From the IMG/VR virus record IMGVR_UViG_3300050011_000039, positions 1-52,141 of that record: a stretch of DNA of 52,141 bases. One strand, written 5' to 3'. Origin of the DNA: a virus. This document shows, in pieces, positions 17,393-26,156 of this stretch. The notes under the pieces were generated by a model. It was given only the letters and a program-made list of their open reading frames with translations. It did no database searches and had not been told where the DNA came from. The first letter of the stretch is position 1, and each line of letters opens with the position of its first letter. Made by a program: the position numbers and the translations under genes.

Positions 17393-17597
17393 TGCAGTGA
17401 TACTCCAAAGGGTTAAGGGGAAACCAGTTTCCCGGAATTTCCGGTCAACTCATTCTGCCTTGGCCATCTGGGGTATCCTTCCGAGAGTCCGCAGGGTGCC
17501 ATTTCTGGGCTGCTATCTCACATCGGGAGCCATATGCTCAGGTTGTTTTTGTTTCACGAGCCGAAAAAATCGGGGTGTCGCTCGACAAAGACGCACC
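17393..17597 (-). other. Long untranslated leader of the capsid gene
   Basis: About 195 nt separate the candidate promoter from the capsid start. Just before the ribosome site (TTTGGAG) are two short hairpins: CCGGAAATTCCGG and GGAAACTGGTTTCC. Farther upstream is CCCCGA, a T-rich loop and TCGG. Leaders like this can stabilise abundant capsid mRNA or tune its translation. I see no gene in it. Confidence 0.5.
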
Positions 17598-17626
17598 ATA
17601 CTAGCATATGGTTAAAATTTAGGCAA
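17598..17626 (-). promoter_or_regulatory. Promoter for the major capsid gene
   Basis: Minus-strand -35 TTGCCT (17621-17626), 17-bp spacer, -10 TAGTAT (17598-17603), preceded by ATGC. It lies just past the stop of the endonuclease gene, so capsid expression need not depend on transcription through that insert. Confidence 0.65.
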
Positions 17627-17635
17627 TAGGGTATT

Positions 17636-18145
17636 TTATGATGCGACAGAGGGAAGATTAAGTTCGCTAAATAATTCACGAGCCTTGAGATCATAGGCAA
17701 TAGCCGCATCTTCTTTGTTCGCATATCTGCCCAAATGAACTGTGCGCCGGTTTAGTGTAATACACGAGAACCACTTTCCAGTTTTGCTATCAAATGAAAC
17801 GCCCTTGATACCACTCCTGTTATGACGAGGGGCATCCATATTATGCATATTTTGTGAACGATTCACCTGACGAAGATTGGAGATTCTGTTGTCCGTCCTT
17901 ATTCTATTTATATGGTCCGTCTGATCTATTGGCCATTCACCATAAACATAGAACCACGCCAAGCGGTGAGATAAATATCTTTTGCGACCAATACGGATAG
18001 CCAAATACCCATCACCCTGCAAAGTTCCAGCAATCATGCCCTCCCTTGCTTTTGGATTCGGGTTACTCGTTTCGCCACGGGTAAACACCCCCGTTTCAGG
18101 ATCATACCGCAAAACCTTACGAAGATGGTCAATATCAAGCGTCAT
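17636..18145 (-). CDS. HNH homing-type endonuclease with AP2 DNA-binding domain
   Basis: A 169-aa protein with an HNH_3-type core at about 55-100 (LSHRLAWFYVYGEWP, then DHINRIRTDNRISNLR, where His and Asn sit in the metal site). An AP2 domain follows at about 111-162 (GIKGVSFDSKTGKWF, LGRYANKEDAAIAYD). These are free-standing selfish endonucleases that spread between phages. It lies between the scaffold and capsid genes, one base after the scaffold stop. The ATG at 18145 has AGAGG upstream; a longer frame extends into the scaffold gene and is rejected. Confidence 0.9.
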   Translation of the reverse strand: MTLDIDHLRKVLRYDPETGVFTRGETSNPNPKAREGMIAGTLQGDGYLAIRIGRKRYLSHRLAWFYVYGEWPIDQTDHINRIRTDNRISNLRQVNRSQNMHNMDAPRHNRSGIKGVSFDSKTGKWFSCITLNRRTVHLGRYANKEDAAIAYDLKARELFSELNLPSVAS

Positions 18146-18146
18146 A

Positions 18147-19157
18147 TTAACCTCTCTTCTTCTGGTTCTCGCGCCAGCCAACCAACTCGATATACCGGGC
18201 ATGCGCACGGGTATCTTTGTAGTATGTTGGATCGGCACCCCCCATGCGTTTCTCAATCTCCGCAATCTCATTATCAATCGACGCAGCCTGCGATGTTCCA
18301 CCGCCAGCGACAACCGTACTTACCGGATTGATGATACGAGCCTGCGCTGCTAAGTCACGGAGGAACGCGGGATTATTCAGCAATGGCGCACCCGTATTGT
18401 CAACGGCACCCTGAATAGCTTCCCTCGATTGCTCGGAATATGTGCTGAGAAGGTTCTCCACGCGGTTAATCTCGCCGCGATACTCACCACCCCATTCCTT
18501 GCGCAATTCATCCTCAGTCGCCATTTTCGCGGCTGCGATCTGCTTCTCACGCTCGACCATAAAATTGCGCTGCTGCTCATAATATGATGCGAGAATGTCT
18601 TTGACCTGACCATTGTTCAGGTTCATTCCGTGCATGGTTTCGAGCATTTTGCCAACAACCGGCTTGTCGTGTTCTGCTATCGTCAGACCATTAGCAAGAT
18701 TCAGGTCATACTTATCGGCGGCTTCAGGGATACCATTCTCTTTGCGATAAGACGTAATCTGTTCTGGCGTCGCATCCTTTGGCAGCGGCTGTTTCGCCAT
18801 ACCTGACGAGATCAGTTTGTCCTGCTCCTTTAGCTTTTTAATCAAGTCTTGCGGTGAGGCATAGCGTTCAAGTTGCTTGACGTAATCTTTATCGGCACCA
18901 GCCATCTGCTGACGCCAATCGGACGGCCATGTTGGGGTGATTACTTTTTCAGGTGTCTTGCCTGCTTCTGTTGCGCCAACGACAGTTCCTGCATCGCCTT
19001 TAGGCGCAGTTTCTGTTGTCGCAGGAGTTGTTGAGGCTCCCGTGGTGGTTCCTGTTGGCTGCGCAGTTGTGCCAGTATCTGTACTGCCGACATTGGTTGC
19101 TGGGGCTGCGGTTCCTGCATCAGATGCTCCTGTGGTTACTACTGTTTCTTCGGCCAT
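18147..19157 (-). CDS. Capsid assembly scaffolding protein
   Basis: A 336-aa protein. Residues 1-75 are a disordered Thr/Ala/Gly-rich tail. The rest is highly charged and helical (DLIKKLKEQDKLIS, EREKQIAAAKMATEDELRKE), with a basic C-terminus (WRENQKKRG) suited to capsid contact. Its place between portal and capsid genes is that of T7 gp9-like scaffolds. Confidence 0.8.
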   Translation of the reverse strand: MAEETVVTTGASDAGTAAPATNVGSTDTGTTAQPTGTTTGASTTPATTETAPKGDAGTVVGATEAGKTPEKVITPTWPSDWRQQMAGADKDYVKQLERYASPQDLIKKLKEQDKLISSGMAKQPLPKDATPEQITSYRKENGIPEAADKYDLNLANGLTIAEHDKPVVGKMLETMHGMNLNNGQVKDILASYYEQQRNFMVEREKQIAAAKMATEDELRKEWGGEYRGEINRVENLLSTYSEQSREAIQGAVDNTGAPLLNNPAFLRDLAAQARIINPVSTVVAGGGTSQAASIDNEIAEIEKRMGGADPTYYKDTRAHARYIELVGWRENQKKRG

Positions 19158-19185
19158 CGGTATTCTCCTTGGGTAGGGTTGCGGG

Positions 19186-19458
19186 TTAGTCTTTCAAGAT
19201 TGTGACGTTGAGGTAGAGTAAGTTCAAAATATACTTCGCAGCCAACCGACGGCCTTCAAATACCGCAGATAGCCGTTCATTGCCCATGTCATCAGAAACA
19301 TCATCCCATCCACATGCTTTCTTCACAATCCAGTTGAGCGCAAGTTTCTGTTGTTCCGCCGTCGCATCGCCGCGATCAAGAGCCTGTATCGCGTAGGCTT
19401 CCGGCTTCTTGAATATCGGCAGAACAATGTCCTGCGGTTTGAGGGTTTTGACGGACAT
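19186..19458 (-). CDS. Conserved small virion-operon protein
   Basis: A 90-aa protein (KPEAYAIQALDRGDATAEQQ, then ALNWIVKKACGW) of a type often seen between portal and scaffold in alphaproteobacterial podophages. No enzymatic motif. Its start overlaps the upstream stop. Function unknown. Confidence 0.65.
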   Translation of the reverse strand: MSVKTLKPQDIVLPIFKKPEAYAIQALDRGDATAEQQKLALNWIVKKACGWDDVSDDMGNERLSAVFEGRRLAAKYILNLLYLNVTILKD

Positions 19459-19712
19459 CAGACCCCACTATCTGGAATCTTGCCGTTAATACCAACCGTT
19501 TCTTCGCGCCGCTTCTTTATCTGATGCTGCAAGGTCTCGACGACTTTTTCCAGTTGATCGTCAGAGAAAATCGCAAACGCCTTATCGTCAGACATATGCC
19601 GCGCCACCAATGTCAGCTTAACGCCAAGCGTGAACATCTTGGCGAGATTGGTCAGCGTGATAAGCGCGACTTCTTGAACGTCGGAGTTTAAACCTCGGTA
19701 GAGTTGGGACAT
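19458..19712 (-). CDS. Small hypothetical virion-operon protein
   Basis: An 84-aa protein, helical, with a hydrophobic stretch near residues 15-37 (VALITLTNLAKMFTLGVKLT) and a charged C-terminal half. It overlaps the next gene by one base. I do not recognise a family. Confidence 0.55.
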   Translation of the reverse strand: MSQLYRGLNSDVQEVALITLTNLAKMFTLGVKLTLVARHMSDDKAFAIFSDDQLEKVVETLQHQIKKRREETVGINGKIPDSGV

Positions 19713-19721
19713 GATTGATAT

Positions 19722-19904
19722 TTACTTTCTAAGATTAATCAAAGTCTTTGCGAGCGCAGCTTCCTTGCCAAGTTTTCCACCAGCACCTGATTCTTTTTTG
19801 GCATAGGCCAGCGTTGACATTCCGGCAGCCTTAGCTTTTGCGGAAAACTTTCCTTTGTTCTTTTTCTTTATGGCACCAGCAATCCAGTGATCTTTCATAG
19901 ACAT
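19722..19904 (-). CDS. Small basic protein
   Basis: A 60-aa Lys/Ala-rich protein (DHWIAGAIKKKNKGKFSAKA) of the short basic kind common near phage portals. The ATG at 19904 has AAAGGA upstream, whereas the longer frame start has none. Possibly nucleic-acid or capsid binding; not demonstrated. Confidence 0.6.
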   Translation of the reverse strand: MSMKDHWIAGAIKKKNKGKFSAKAKAAGMSTLAYAKKESGAGGKLGKEAALAKTLINLRK

Positions 19905-19908
19905 GATT

Positions 19909-20016
19909 TTATCCTTTCTTCCGGTTAGCAAAGTTTTTCTTGGGTTGGATTTTAGGTTGCGGCTTGGGTGGGCTGTAGAAAGGCTGTGGTTTCGGAGTGA
20001 ATTTCTTTTTGTCCAT
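19909..20016 (-). CDS. Very small Lys/Pro-rich protein
   Basis: A 35-aa open frame (MDKKKFTPKPQPFYSPPKPQ, then KIQPKKNFANRKKG) between the portal and the 60-aa basic protein. Five bases separate its stop from the next start, and its ATG follows the portal stop closely (GGG a few bases before). Composition and tight fit support a gene; its role is unknown. Confidence 0.5.
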   Translation of the reverse strand: MDKKKFTPKPQPFYSPPKPQPKIQPKKNFANRKKG

Positions 20017-20020
20017 GATT

Positions 20021-21682
20021 TTACCCTGGGATTGCGGTCGCGGTCGTCCTGGCTGGCATGCCTGACAAAGCTTGTCCAGCAGCACCAATCTTCTGGGCAA
20101 CGTCGGCACCGGCACCCATGTTTGCCAATAACTGCTGTGTCTGCGCTTGCTTGGCTGCAATTTGATCCATATTCTGCATCTGCCCATCACTCCGCATCCA
20201 ACGCACTGGGGTTCCGATGCCTTCGAGCGCATCGCGCAACGCCTTACGAGCATCAACCATATTGACACTTCCAGGATCAAGCGCGGCTGCTTCCGCCAAC
20301 ATCGCTTTGGCATTATTGAACTGTGCGCCCTGCTGCGCTTCCAATGCCTGATGCAGCGGGCTTTGAAACTTGAACTGGATATTCTGACCTTGCAGCGAAC
20401 GAGGCATATCGGTGAACGCGCCGAATGCGCCACCACGATGCAAGAGGTCAAAGTCGATCTCACACAATGCGCCGTTATATTCTACCTCAGTCGGCGCGAA
20501 TATCGGTAGCGCATTGCGCACATACTCCGACACGCGCTGAGAAACTTCAAACGCCGTCATCTCTTTATCAAGTTTCGGCAAATCAATCTTGTCGAGATAG
20601 AACGCCGAATTAATCATCGTCTTGACTTCCTGATGAAGCTGCAAGCCGAAATTAAATCCGGTGTAATCATGCGGCATTACGCGCAGAACTTCGCCCGTCT
20701 TTTCGTCATACGAAGGGTCGTAGGTCGTGATACCACCCGCCATGAGATTAACGTCGGAACGCAGAACACCGCCCGGAGTTATCATCGGTGGCGTCACGGC
20801 CTTCTCACCAGCTTCGAGCAAGCAAAGCGTGATCGCCTGAATCAACCGTGCATCTGGCAATGCACAAACAGACGCAGGGGAATACGAATACTGTGAACCG
20901 GAAACAGTCTGCCATCTCGGAATGACATAACGCTTATTCCAGATGCCGGTTTCTTCGATGACAGTTTTGTAATCGACACATATATAAATCGACACATAAG
21001 GCTGCGGGTATTTCTTTTCGCCATAGCCTTCAGATGGAATAACGATATGGCGAACCTCAATCGTGCTGTACGGTTCTTTTTCCAGCCGCTGCGCGATCTT
21101 GCCATCAGGGTCTTTGTATTTTGGAAATGTCTGGCAGAATTGTTTTATCGTAGGTTTCCATTTACGATGCACTTCATCAATCTGTCCTTTGTAATTTTCA
21201 GCCCACGCCACATCGCGTATATGCCAGCAACGATGCAGTAGTGCATTACCTTCACGATTAAGTTCCGCACTAAGCACAGCTTGACCAAAAGCGATATAGT
21301 CACTGTCTCCCTCCGTAGTTGCGCGAGCCAGCATAGCTTCGGGATCATACATAGCGCGACGCTGGATTCCAGTTGACCATTCGAGCCATTGCTTGCCCTG
21401 CAAATCAACCTTGTCGGGTCGCATAACCGATACGTCAAACCATTCCTTGTCGGTTGGGCGCAGCATGGTTGAGAAAATGTTAGCCAGATTGCGGCGGCAG
21501 AGAACGGGATATGAAGTTGTCAGGATTGCGGCGAAGTCCATGCCGAGCGACCTGTTAACAGTAAAATCAGCCCGCTCAGGGTAAAAATTGTCTGCCGTTT
21601 CTTGAAGCAACGACATTAACGCAATGCGCTGCGTAAAGAGTTGATCGCCCTGCTCGATAAGCGTCTGTGCGCGTGAGTCCAT
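20021..21682 (-). CDS. Portal (head-to-tail connector) protein
   Basis: A 553-aa protein of the Head-tail_con type, similar in size to T7 gp8. Recognisable parts are LLQETADNFYPERADF near the N-terminus, a later TDKEWFDVSV, the basic RRAMYDPEAMLARATTEGD region and EMTAFEVSQRVSEY in the stem region. A dodecameric portal of this family is the DNA channel. Start overlaps the upstream stop (TAATG). The C-terminal 100 residues are Gln/Ala-rich barrel helices. Confidence 0.9.
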   Translation of the reverse strand: MDSRAQTLIEQGDQLFTQRIALMSLLQETADNFYPERADFTVNRSLGMDFAAILTTSYPVLCRRNLANIFSTMLRPTDKEWFDVSVMRPDKVDLQGKQWLEWSTGIQRRAMYDPEAMLARATTEGDSDYIAFGQAVLSAELNREGNALLHRCWHIRDVAWAENYKGQIDEVHRKWKPTIKQFCQTFPKYKDPDGKIAQRLEKEPYSTIEVRHIVIPSEGYGEKKYPQPYVSIYICVDYKTVIEETGIWNKRYVIPRWQTVSGSQYSYSPASVCALPDARLIQAITLCLLEAGEKAVTPPMITPGGVLRSDVNLMAGGITTYDPSYDEKTGEVLRVMPHDYTGFNFGLQLHQEVKTMINSAFYLDKIDLPKLDKEMTAFEVSQRVSEYVRNALPIFAPTEVEYNGALCEIDFDLLHRGGAFGAFTDMPRSLQGQNIQFKFQSPLHQALEAQQGAQFNNAKAMLAEAAALDPGSVNMVDARKALRDALEGIGTPVRWMRSDGQMQNMDQIAAKQAQTQQLLANMGAGADVAQKIGAAGQALSGMPARTTATAIPG

Positions 21683-21915
21683 TAATTCCCGCCAAGCGTT
21701 GAACTCGTGCCTTCTTCTTTAACCAGATTTGTCGAGTTACGACCAGAGGATGCCTGCGCTCCTGCAATCGTTTGAGCCTGTTGCGCTGTTGACGTTGCGT
21801 TATTGGCGCTTGGAGCAACCGGCATTGCCACAGGTGCGGGTGCGGGCGTGGGTGCGGGTGCGGGCGTGGGTGCGGGAATGTTTGGCATTTTGGGGGTTGA
21901 GAACAAGGCGGGCAT
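21682..21915 (-). CDS. Small Pro/Ala-rich protein
   Basis: A 77-aa low-complexity protein. Residues 10-33 repeat Ala-Pro pairs, then an Asn/Ser/Thr/Gln-rich tail ends TSSTLGGN. It is the first gene after the portal-operon promoter and is coupled to the portal start. Such disordered proteins near portals are usually minor virion parts. No family recognised. Confidence 0.55.
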   Translation of the reverse strand: MPALFSTPKMPNIPAPTPAPAPTPAPAPVAMPVAPSANNATSTAQQAQTIAGAQASSGRNSTNLVKEEGTSSTLGGN

Positions 21916-21945
21916 AAAAACACCTTCTGTGGTAGTTTACACGGG

Positions 21946-21974
21946 AGTATGCCACATCATATGGCTGTATTCAA
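21946..21974 (-). promoter_or_regulatory. Candidate promoter of the portal-scaffold operon
   Basis: Minus-strand -35 TTGAAT (21969-21974), 17-bp spacer ending TGTGG, -10 CATACT (21946-21951). It sits in the 73-bp gap between terminase and the Pro/Ala-rich gene. Confidence 0.5.
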
Positions 21975-21988
21975 GTTATGTTATAATA

Positions 21989-23617
21989 TTACCTGCTCCG
22001 ACGCTGACTCGTGTGACCAAGATTTACTTTCGGATTATTTTCGCGGCTCTGCTGATTTTTCCAGCCACCCTCGAAATTGATTCCTTTCACGCCGATACTC
22101 CAAGAAATCGTCACCGCATCAGCCCTGTCTGGCGACCTGCCGAGCCGTGTCTTAACATCTTCCTTCGGTTCCGCTTTTATGCACGACTTGCCGCCCTTGT
22201 TCACAATCTCATACCTCGTCGCGCCAAGTTCTGCCGCCAGCACAGCATCGACCGGCAACGCAACAACCGACCCACCGGGCTGATCTGGATTCAGGGCTTC
22301 CGCGAATTTCCAAATCACTTCGCTGCGTTTATTGAAAAACCCATAGACACCATTCGCGGTTCGCGCCGTCGAACCCTCATTGCCCTTGAACGCCATCGGT
22401 TCAAGTCCATTTTCCTTTAACTGCTGAAATGGTAGGTTCCCATAGCCACCGCCCATATCGAGCGCGATGCGAGCGCCATCCATGCGAATCTTGAGGATAT
22501 GTCCAGCGATGCCATTTCCATTCGGTGTTTCCTTCGCGGGGATTACCGTTAGTTCAGGAAAATACCCATCATAGCGCGGAGCCAACACACTCGGATCGAC
22601 GCCGCCGCCAGAGCAGTCAACTCCCAACGCGCACATCGGAATGTTGTTCGGCTTCGTCGGCCTCCACCGTTCCTGCGCTGCTCGTATCCATGCAGTCGGA
22701 ATAATCTGCATGGCATCGTCCTTGCGATTCGCCATGAAATTACCGTCGCGCAACGACGCCCGGAGTTCAGGCCGCAAGCTGTCCAGTTTCGCCGCGTAGT
22801 CAGTATTCGCTAGAAACGGGTTATCCTCAACAGACGACCGAATGAACGTGCGCGACATCGGCTTCAGTGGGTTGCCATTCTTGCCTAACAACGGTTTCCC
22901 GTTAACAATCGCAACGGAATCCTTATCCTCAAGTTCTACATCATGTCCTTCTTCATCCGACACGAACCAGCGCAACTCGCCGCACTTCGCAGGACGCGGA
23001 TGACCTGGATCGAGCCACGGCGCGAACATCGAGATAACCCATTCGCCCTCAGCAGACAAAGGCGGATTCGTCGCCAATATAACGCGGCATCTTTGATTCG
23101 GCGTGGCAGACCGCAACCAGCCGATCAGGAACCGAACCTGACTCTCAGCAAACGCCACAACCTCATCCAGAAAAATCAGATCATGCGGGCGACCCATCCA
23201 GTTCTCTTCATCACCAATACGCTGACAAGCACCGAACTCAATCAGTCGCCCATCATTCGTGCGCAGCGTCGGTGGAATCGAGCCATTATACCCATCGCGG
23301 CTCCCGTTCAGCTTCAGGACTTCTTCCGTCAATCCTGACAAATCCGTATATTGCCGCCGCATGCAAAGGCTGCGTTCGTGTGCCGTCAGCGCGAGACCAA
23401 GCCCCAAGGCGCTCTTGCCACCACCAGCCTGCCCACCGAACAGCAATATATCAGCCTTCGAGAAATACGCATCCGTCTGCGGCCCAGACGACGGTATGAA
23501 CTTCATCGACTTCTTCGTCGCGGCAAGTTTCTTATACGCCGCCAACTGCGCGGGCGTAGCCTTATTCAGCCGTTCAAGGAATTGTTCTGCCGTAAGTTTT
23601 TGTTGCGGTTCCGGCAT
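21989..23617 (-). CDS. Terminase large subunit
   Basis: A 542-aa packaging motor. The N-terminal ATPase has Walker A GGQAGGGKS (61-69) and Walker B LIFLDE (147-152). Then comes an ATNPP coupling segment, and a C-terminal RNase-H-type nuclease with a first acidic site in GVDCSGGG and a last one in the SPDRADAV motif. Length is normal for the family. Start overlaps the upstream stop (TGATG). Its partner small subunit lies 4 kb away, across minor virion genes and mobile cargo. Confidence 0.95.
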   Translation of the reverse strand: MPEPQQKLTAEQFLERLNKATPAQLAAYKKLAATKKSMKFIPSSGPQTDAYFSKADILLFGGQAGGGKSALGLGLALTAHERSLCMRRQYTDLSGLTEEVLKLNGSRDGYNGSIPPTLRTNDGRLIEFGACQRIGDEENWMGRPHDLIFLDEVVAFAESQVRFLIGWLRSATPNQRCRVILATNPPLSAEGEWVISMFAPWLDPGHPRPAKCGELRWFVSDEEGHDVELEDKDSVAIVNGKPLLGKNGNPLKPMSRTFIRSSVEDNPFLANTDYAAKLDSLRPELRASLRDGNFMANRKDDAMQIIPTAWIRAAQERWRPTKPNNIPMCALGVDCSGGGVDPSVLAPRYDGYFPELTVIPAKETPNGNGIAGHILKIRMDGARIALDMGGGYGNLPFQQLKENGLEPMAFKGNEGSTARTANGVYGFFNKRSEVIWKFAEALNPDQPGGSVVALPVDAVLAAELGATRYEIVNKGGKSCIKAEPKEDVKTRLGRSPDRADAVTISWSIGVKGINFEGGWKNQQSRENNPKVNLGHTSQRRSR

Positions 23618-23946
23618 CAGGAGTGTTCACTCCATGAACTTCCATTGTACGTTATCATCGCGCCTCCGTAATTCGACCCGATCACAGGATTCGTCACGCC
23701 ATCAATCGTACCGTCAACCGTGATGTTATAAGTCGCCGCCGCGCCGGAAATATCTTTTATTAACAACAACTGCTTGGCAATCGGCGACGCAGGCAACGTC
23801 AGCGTCACGGCACCTGCATAATTCACATAAACGATGTTGTCTGTCGGCAGGATCGTGTATGTCGATGCCGCAACGGTTTTCGTATTCAGCGCACCGCTGA
23901 TGCTCGATAATCCGAACTCAAGGCTAAACGCATTGATACCCTGCAT
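23617..23946 (-). CDS. Small beta-rich virion protein
   Basis: A 109-aa protein with regular strands (YTILPTDNIVYVNYAGAVTL, DGTIDGVTNPVIGSNYGGAM). The pattern is that of small phage fibre or decoration proteins that carry a short beta-helix or C-terminal cap. Placed directly before the terminase. Role inferred from composition. Confidence 0.55.
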   Translation of the reverse strand: MQGINAFSLEFGLSSISGALNTKTVAASTYTILPTDNIVYVNYAGAVTLTLPASPIAKQLLLIKDISGAAATYNITVDGTIDGVTNPVIGSNYGGAMITYNGSSWSEHS

Positions 23947-23949
23947 GGG

Positions 23950-24558
23950 TTAACCCCTCAGAGCGTTCTTCTCCGCAGCCGATACTTCCTCATGCCGCGC
24001 TTCGACCTTGGCCGAGAACGCTGTCAACGCATCGTGCCGAGCCTCAAGTTCAGCCTGACGCGCACCAAGCCTGTCGGCGTGTTCGTTGAGTGCCTTTTCA
24101 CGAAGGTCAGATGCCAACTCAGCCCGTCTAACCGAACTCTCACGGGAAGAAACAGCACGTTCCAACTCATCAACCTTCGCCATACGCGACGCATGAACAT
24201 CAGCCAGATACTTCTGATCTTTGGCAATCTTTTCTTCATGCTGCTGCACGAACACGCGATGCGCACCATCCAACTCAGCCGTCCGAGCCACATGCTCTTC
24301 AGCCAGCCTTTTCTCTTGCGCATCGAGAGCAGCCTGACGTTCTTCCAAATCCCTATCACGCAAAGCCTTCTCATTCAGCATCTCATGAACTTCCGCATGC
24401 TTCTTGTCGAAGTTTGACAGCATGCTGCCAACCTGCTTCAAGGCATCCTTGTCCGAGATAACCGTTTGCAAAACCTTCGCATGCTCAACCATGAGAGACA
24501 GGGCTTTAAGCTGCCCTTCCTCAGACTGAATCCGCGATAACGCACTATTGTCGAACAT
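23950..24558 (-). CDS. Coiled-coil protein
   Basis: A 202-aa protein that is almost wholly charged heptads from about residue 55 to the end (RDLEERQAALDAQEKRLAEE, RADRLGARQAELEAR-like segments). It predicts a long alpha-helical rod. Its neighbours are small virion proteins, so it may be a minor structural or assembly factor. No enzymatic motif. Confidence 0.6.
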   Translation of the reverse strand: MFDNSALSRIQSEEGQLKALSLMVEHAKVLQTVISDKDALKQVGSMLSNFDKKHAEVHEMLNEKALRDRDLEERQAALDAQEKRLAEEHVARTAELDGAHRVFVQQHEEKIAKDQKYLADVHASRMAKVDELERAVSSRESSVRRAELASDLREKALNEHADRLGARQAELEARHDALTAFSAKVEARHEEVSAAEKNALRG

Positions 24559-24589
24559 GAATGTACCCTTCTATTCCAACAACAATTAC

Positions 24590-25498
24590 TTACCCGCGCA
24601 ACGCAAGCTGTTCAGCCAGGATATAATCAACCAGCAGCGTCTGCGCATTACCGCCCGCAGCCTGCGAGAAGATACCAACCGACGGAGCCAGCAGCGCAGT
24701 CGTCGCAACCGCGAGCAACTGTGTCGCAACCAACGTGCCGTCGATGTAGTAATTCGCGTTACCCGCATTATCAATATCAACGCGGTAAGCGTGATTACCA
24801 GCCGTATCCAGCGTATAGGTCGAGGGCGCAGGCTGGTTATTCAGAGCCGCGCACTTCGTAATCTGCGCAGTCCCACCAGCATTAATCGACACCGCATACA
24901 GCGTCTTCGCCGTCGCGTTCAGATCATCCAGAACGAAGCAAGCCGCGTTCGTCGATGTCGCCGTAACCGTCACGCCAGAAATCGTAAACGGCACACTCAG
25001 CGTCACAGCGTCAATCAGCCCGAAGTTCGCGTTCACATCCGTAATCGCGGAGATCGTGCCAAGCGCAGCCTCAAACTTCGTTTCGCCATTAGAGACCAGA
25101 AAATTCCGCGCACCCACAAGCTGGCTACCCTGAACCGCCATCGTGTAGGTCGAGCCGCCGCCCGTTTCCAACTGCACGGCACCCTCAGCCGTACCAACCA
25201 AAAGAGCAGGCGTCTGACCCGTACCGCCATTCGAACCAGCCAACGCATGCCACTTATACGCATTCAGCGCATAACCCAGAAAATCATCAAACTGCCGCGC
25301 ATACAAAACCGGATGCGAAACCTTGTACGACGCGCCATCCAGCGTCTTGTTCATCTTGAACAACCGCAATCCACGGAGGCAATCACCCGTCAGAAACGGC
25401 GCATACTGCCCATCCGTTTCCTGCGAATCCGTGTGACCATCCAACCCAAGAAGCCGTCCAACCAGCGACTTCACAATATCCGATGTACCTGCGGTCAT
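24590..25498 (-). CDS. Virion surface-type protein with sandwich-like C-terminus
   Basis: A 302-aa protein. The first 100 residues are mixed (KSLVGRLLGLDGHTD, FDDFLGYALNAYKW). The rest is strand-rich, with a region reminiscent of LamG or concanavalin-type sandwiches (AYRVDIDNAGNANYYIDGTL, then SVGIFSQAAGGN). Such domains bind glycans on phage surfaces. A 322-aa plus-strand frame over it is a shadow. Exact role unknown. Confidence 0.6.
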   Translation of the reverse strand: MTAGTSDIVKSLVGRLLGLDGHTDSQETDGQYAPFLTGDCLRGLRLFKMNKTLDGASYKVSHPVLYARQFDDFLGYALNAYKWHALAGSNGGTGQTPALLVGTAEGAVQLETGGGSTYTMAVQGSQLVGARNFLVSNGETKFEAALGTISAITDVNANFGLIDAVTLSVPFTISGVTVTATSTNAACFVLDDLNATAKTLYAVSINAGGTAQITKCAALNNQPAPSTYTLDTAGNHAYRVDIDNAGNANYYIDGTLVATQLLAVATTALLAPSVGIFSQAAGGNAQTLLVDYILAEQLALRG

Positions 25499-25538
25499 GC
25501 TATTTACTCCATGTGAGTGTTGAAACTAAACCAAGAAA

Positions 25539-25901
25539 CTAAACCAAATAAACCTGTATCGAGATGTTCGTCGTCGCAGTCGCGATGAAACTAATCGCCG
25601 TCACGCTCTCATCAATGTACCGCTGATTAGGCGAAAACTCAGACCCCGTTCCATTCGTCACATTCGCGCTCGGAATAACCGCCGTCCCATGAAAATTAGC
25701 CCAGAACGGACCATCAGCCCCAAAGACCAAAAACACAGTCAGCCCTTTAATCGCACACGCAGCCAGCAACGTCGCTATCGTGTACGACGCCGCCGTATTC
25801 GCGCCCAGGTGCATCGAGTCAACCCACCCAGCCGCAACAGGGAAGTTCTCCGCGCCTTGAAGCTGGATATTTAGGGGGGAAACAGCGGGAGTCCAAGTCA
25901 T
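25539..25901 (-). CDS. Small beta-rich hypothetical virion protein
   Basis: A 120-aa protein with hydrophobic strands (GWVDSMHLGANTAASYTI, LTVFLVFGADGPFW) and a C-terminal FIATATTNISIQVYLV. It is the first gene of this minor-virion group and lies beside a promoter-like region shared with plus-strand cargo. No family recognised. Confidence 0.55.
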   Translation of the reverse strand: MTWTPAVSPLNIQLQGAENFPVAAGWVDSMHLGANTAASYTIATLLAACAIKGLTVFLVFGADGPFWANFHGTAVIPSANVTNGTGSEFSPNQRYIDESVTAISFIATATTNISIQVYLV

Positions 25902-25924
25902 CTGGGGAACCTCAAAGACTGATT

Positions 25925-25994
25925 ACTATAGTGTTATAACACACCACCCATAGACAACAAATAGACTTGTGTTACCATCCATTGTGTGTATAGT
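25925..25994. promoter_or_regulatory. Divergent promoter region with 12-bp palindrome
   Basis: GTGTTATAACAC (25931-25942) is a perfect palindrome. For the plus strand, TTGTGT (25967-25972), 16 bp and TATAGT (25989-25994) form a promoter immediately before the ATG at 25998, so its transcript would be nearly leaderless. For the minus strand, TATAGT lies at 25925-25930 without a good -35. The palindrome may be an operator or a two-way extended -10. Confidence 0.45.
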
Positions 25995-25997
25995 AAC

Positions 25998-26156
25998 ATG
26001 ATGAAGATTTGCAAACACTGTAAGCAGCTACTCGTCCGCATGTGTCAGCAATGCGCCAAGGAATTTTATCCAGAGCACCCAAAGGCGATGTTTTGCTGCC
26101 CAGCTTGTAAGCAAAAGGATTATCGAATCAGGAATGGGGTGAAAAAAAATGATTGA
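25998..26156 (+). CDS. Small zinc-ribbon protein
   Basis: A 52-aa protein with three Cys pairs: CKHC (5-8), CQQC (16-19) and CPAC (34-37), with an extra Cys at 33. This is the pattern of short zinc ribbons. It overlaps the start of the endonuclease VII-like gene by 8 bp, so the two are probably translated together, and its ribbons resemble those in that enzyme's C-terminus. Confidence 0.65.
   Translation: MMKICKHCKQLLVRMCQQCAKEFYPEHPKAMFCCPACKQKDYRIRNGVKKND

Noticed and set aside
24548-25516. 322-aa plus-strand open frame, very Arg-rich
   Set aside because: Antisense of the 302-aa virion protein. Arg-rich composition reflects the reverse complement of Ala/Gly/Thr codons.
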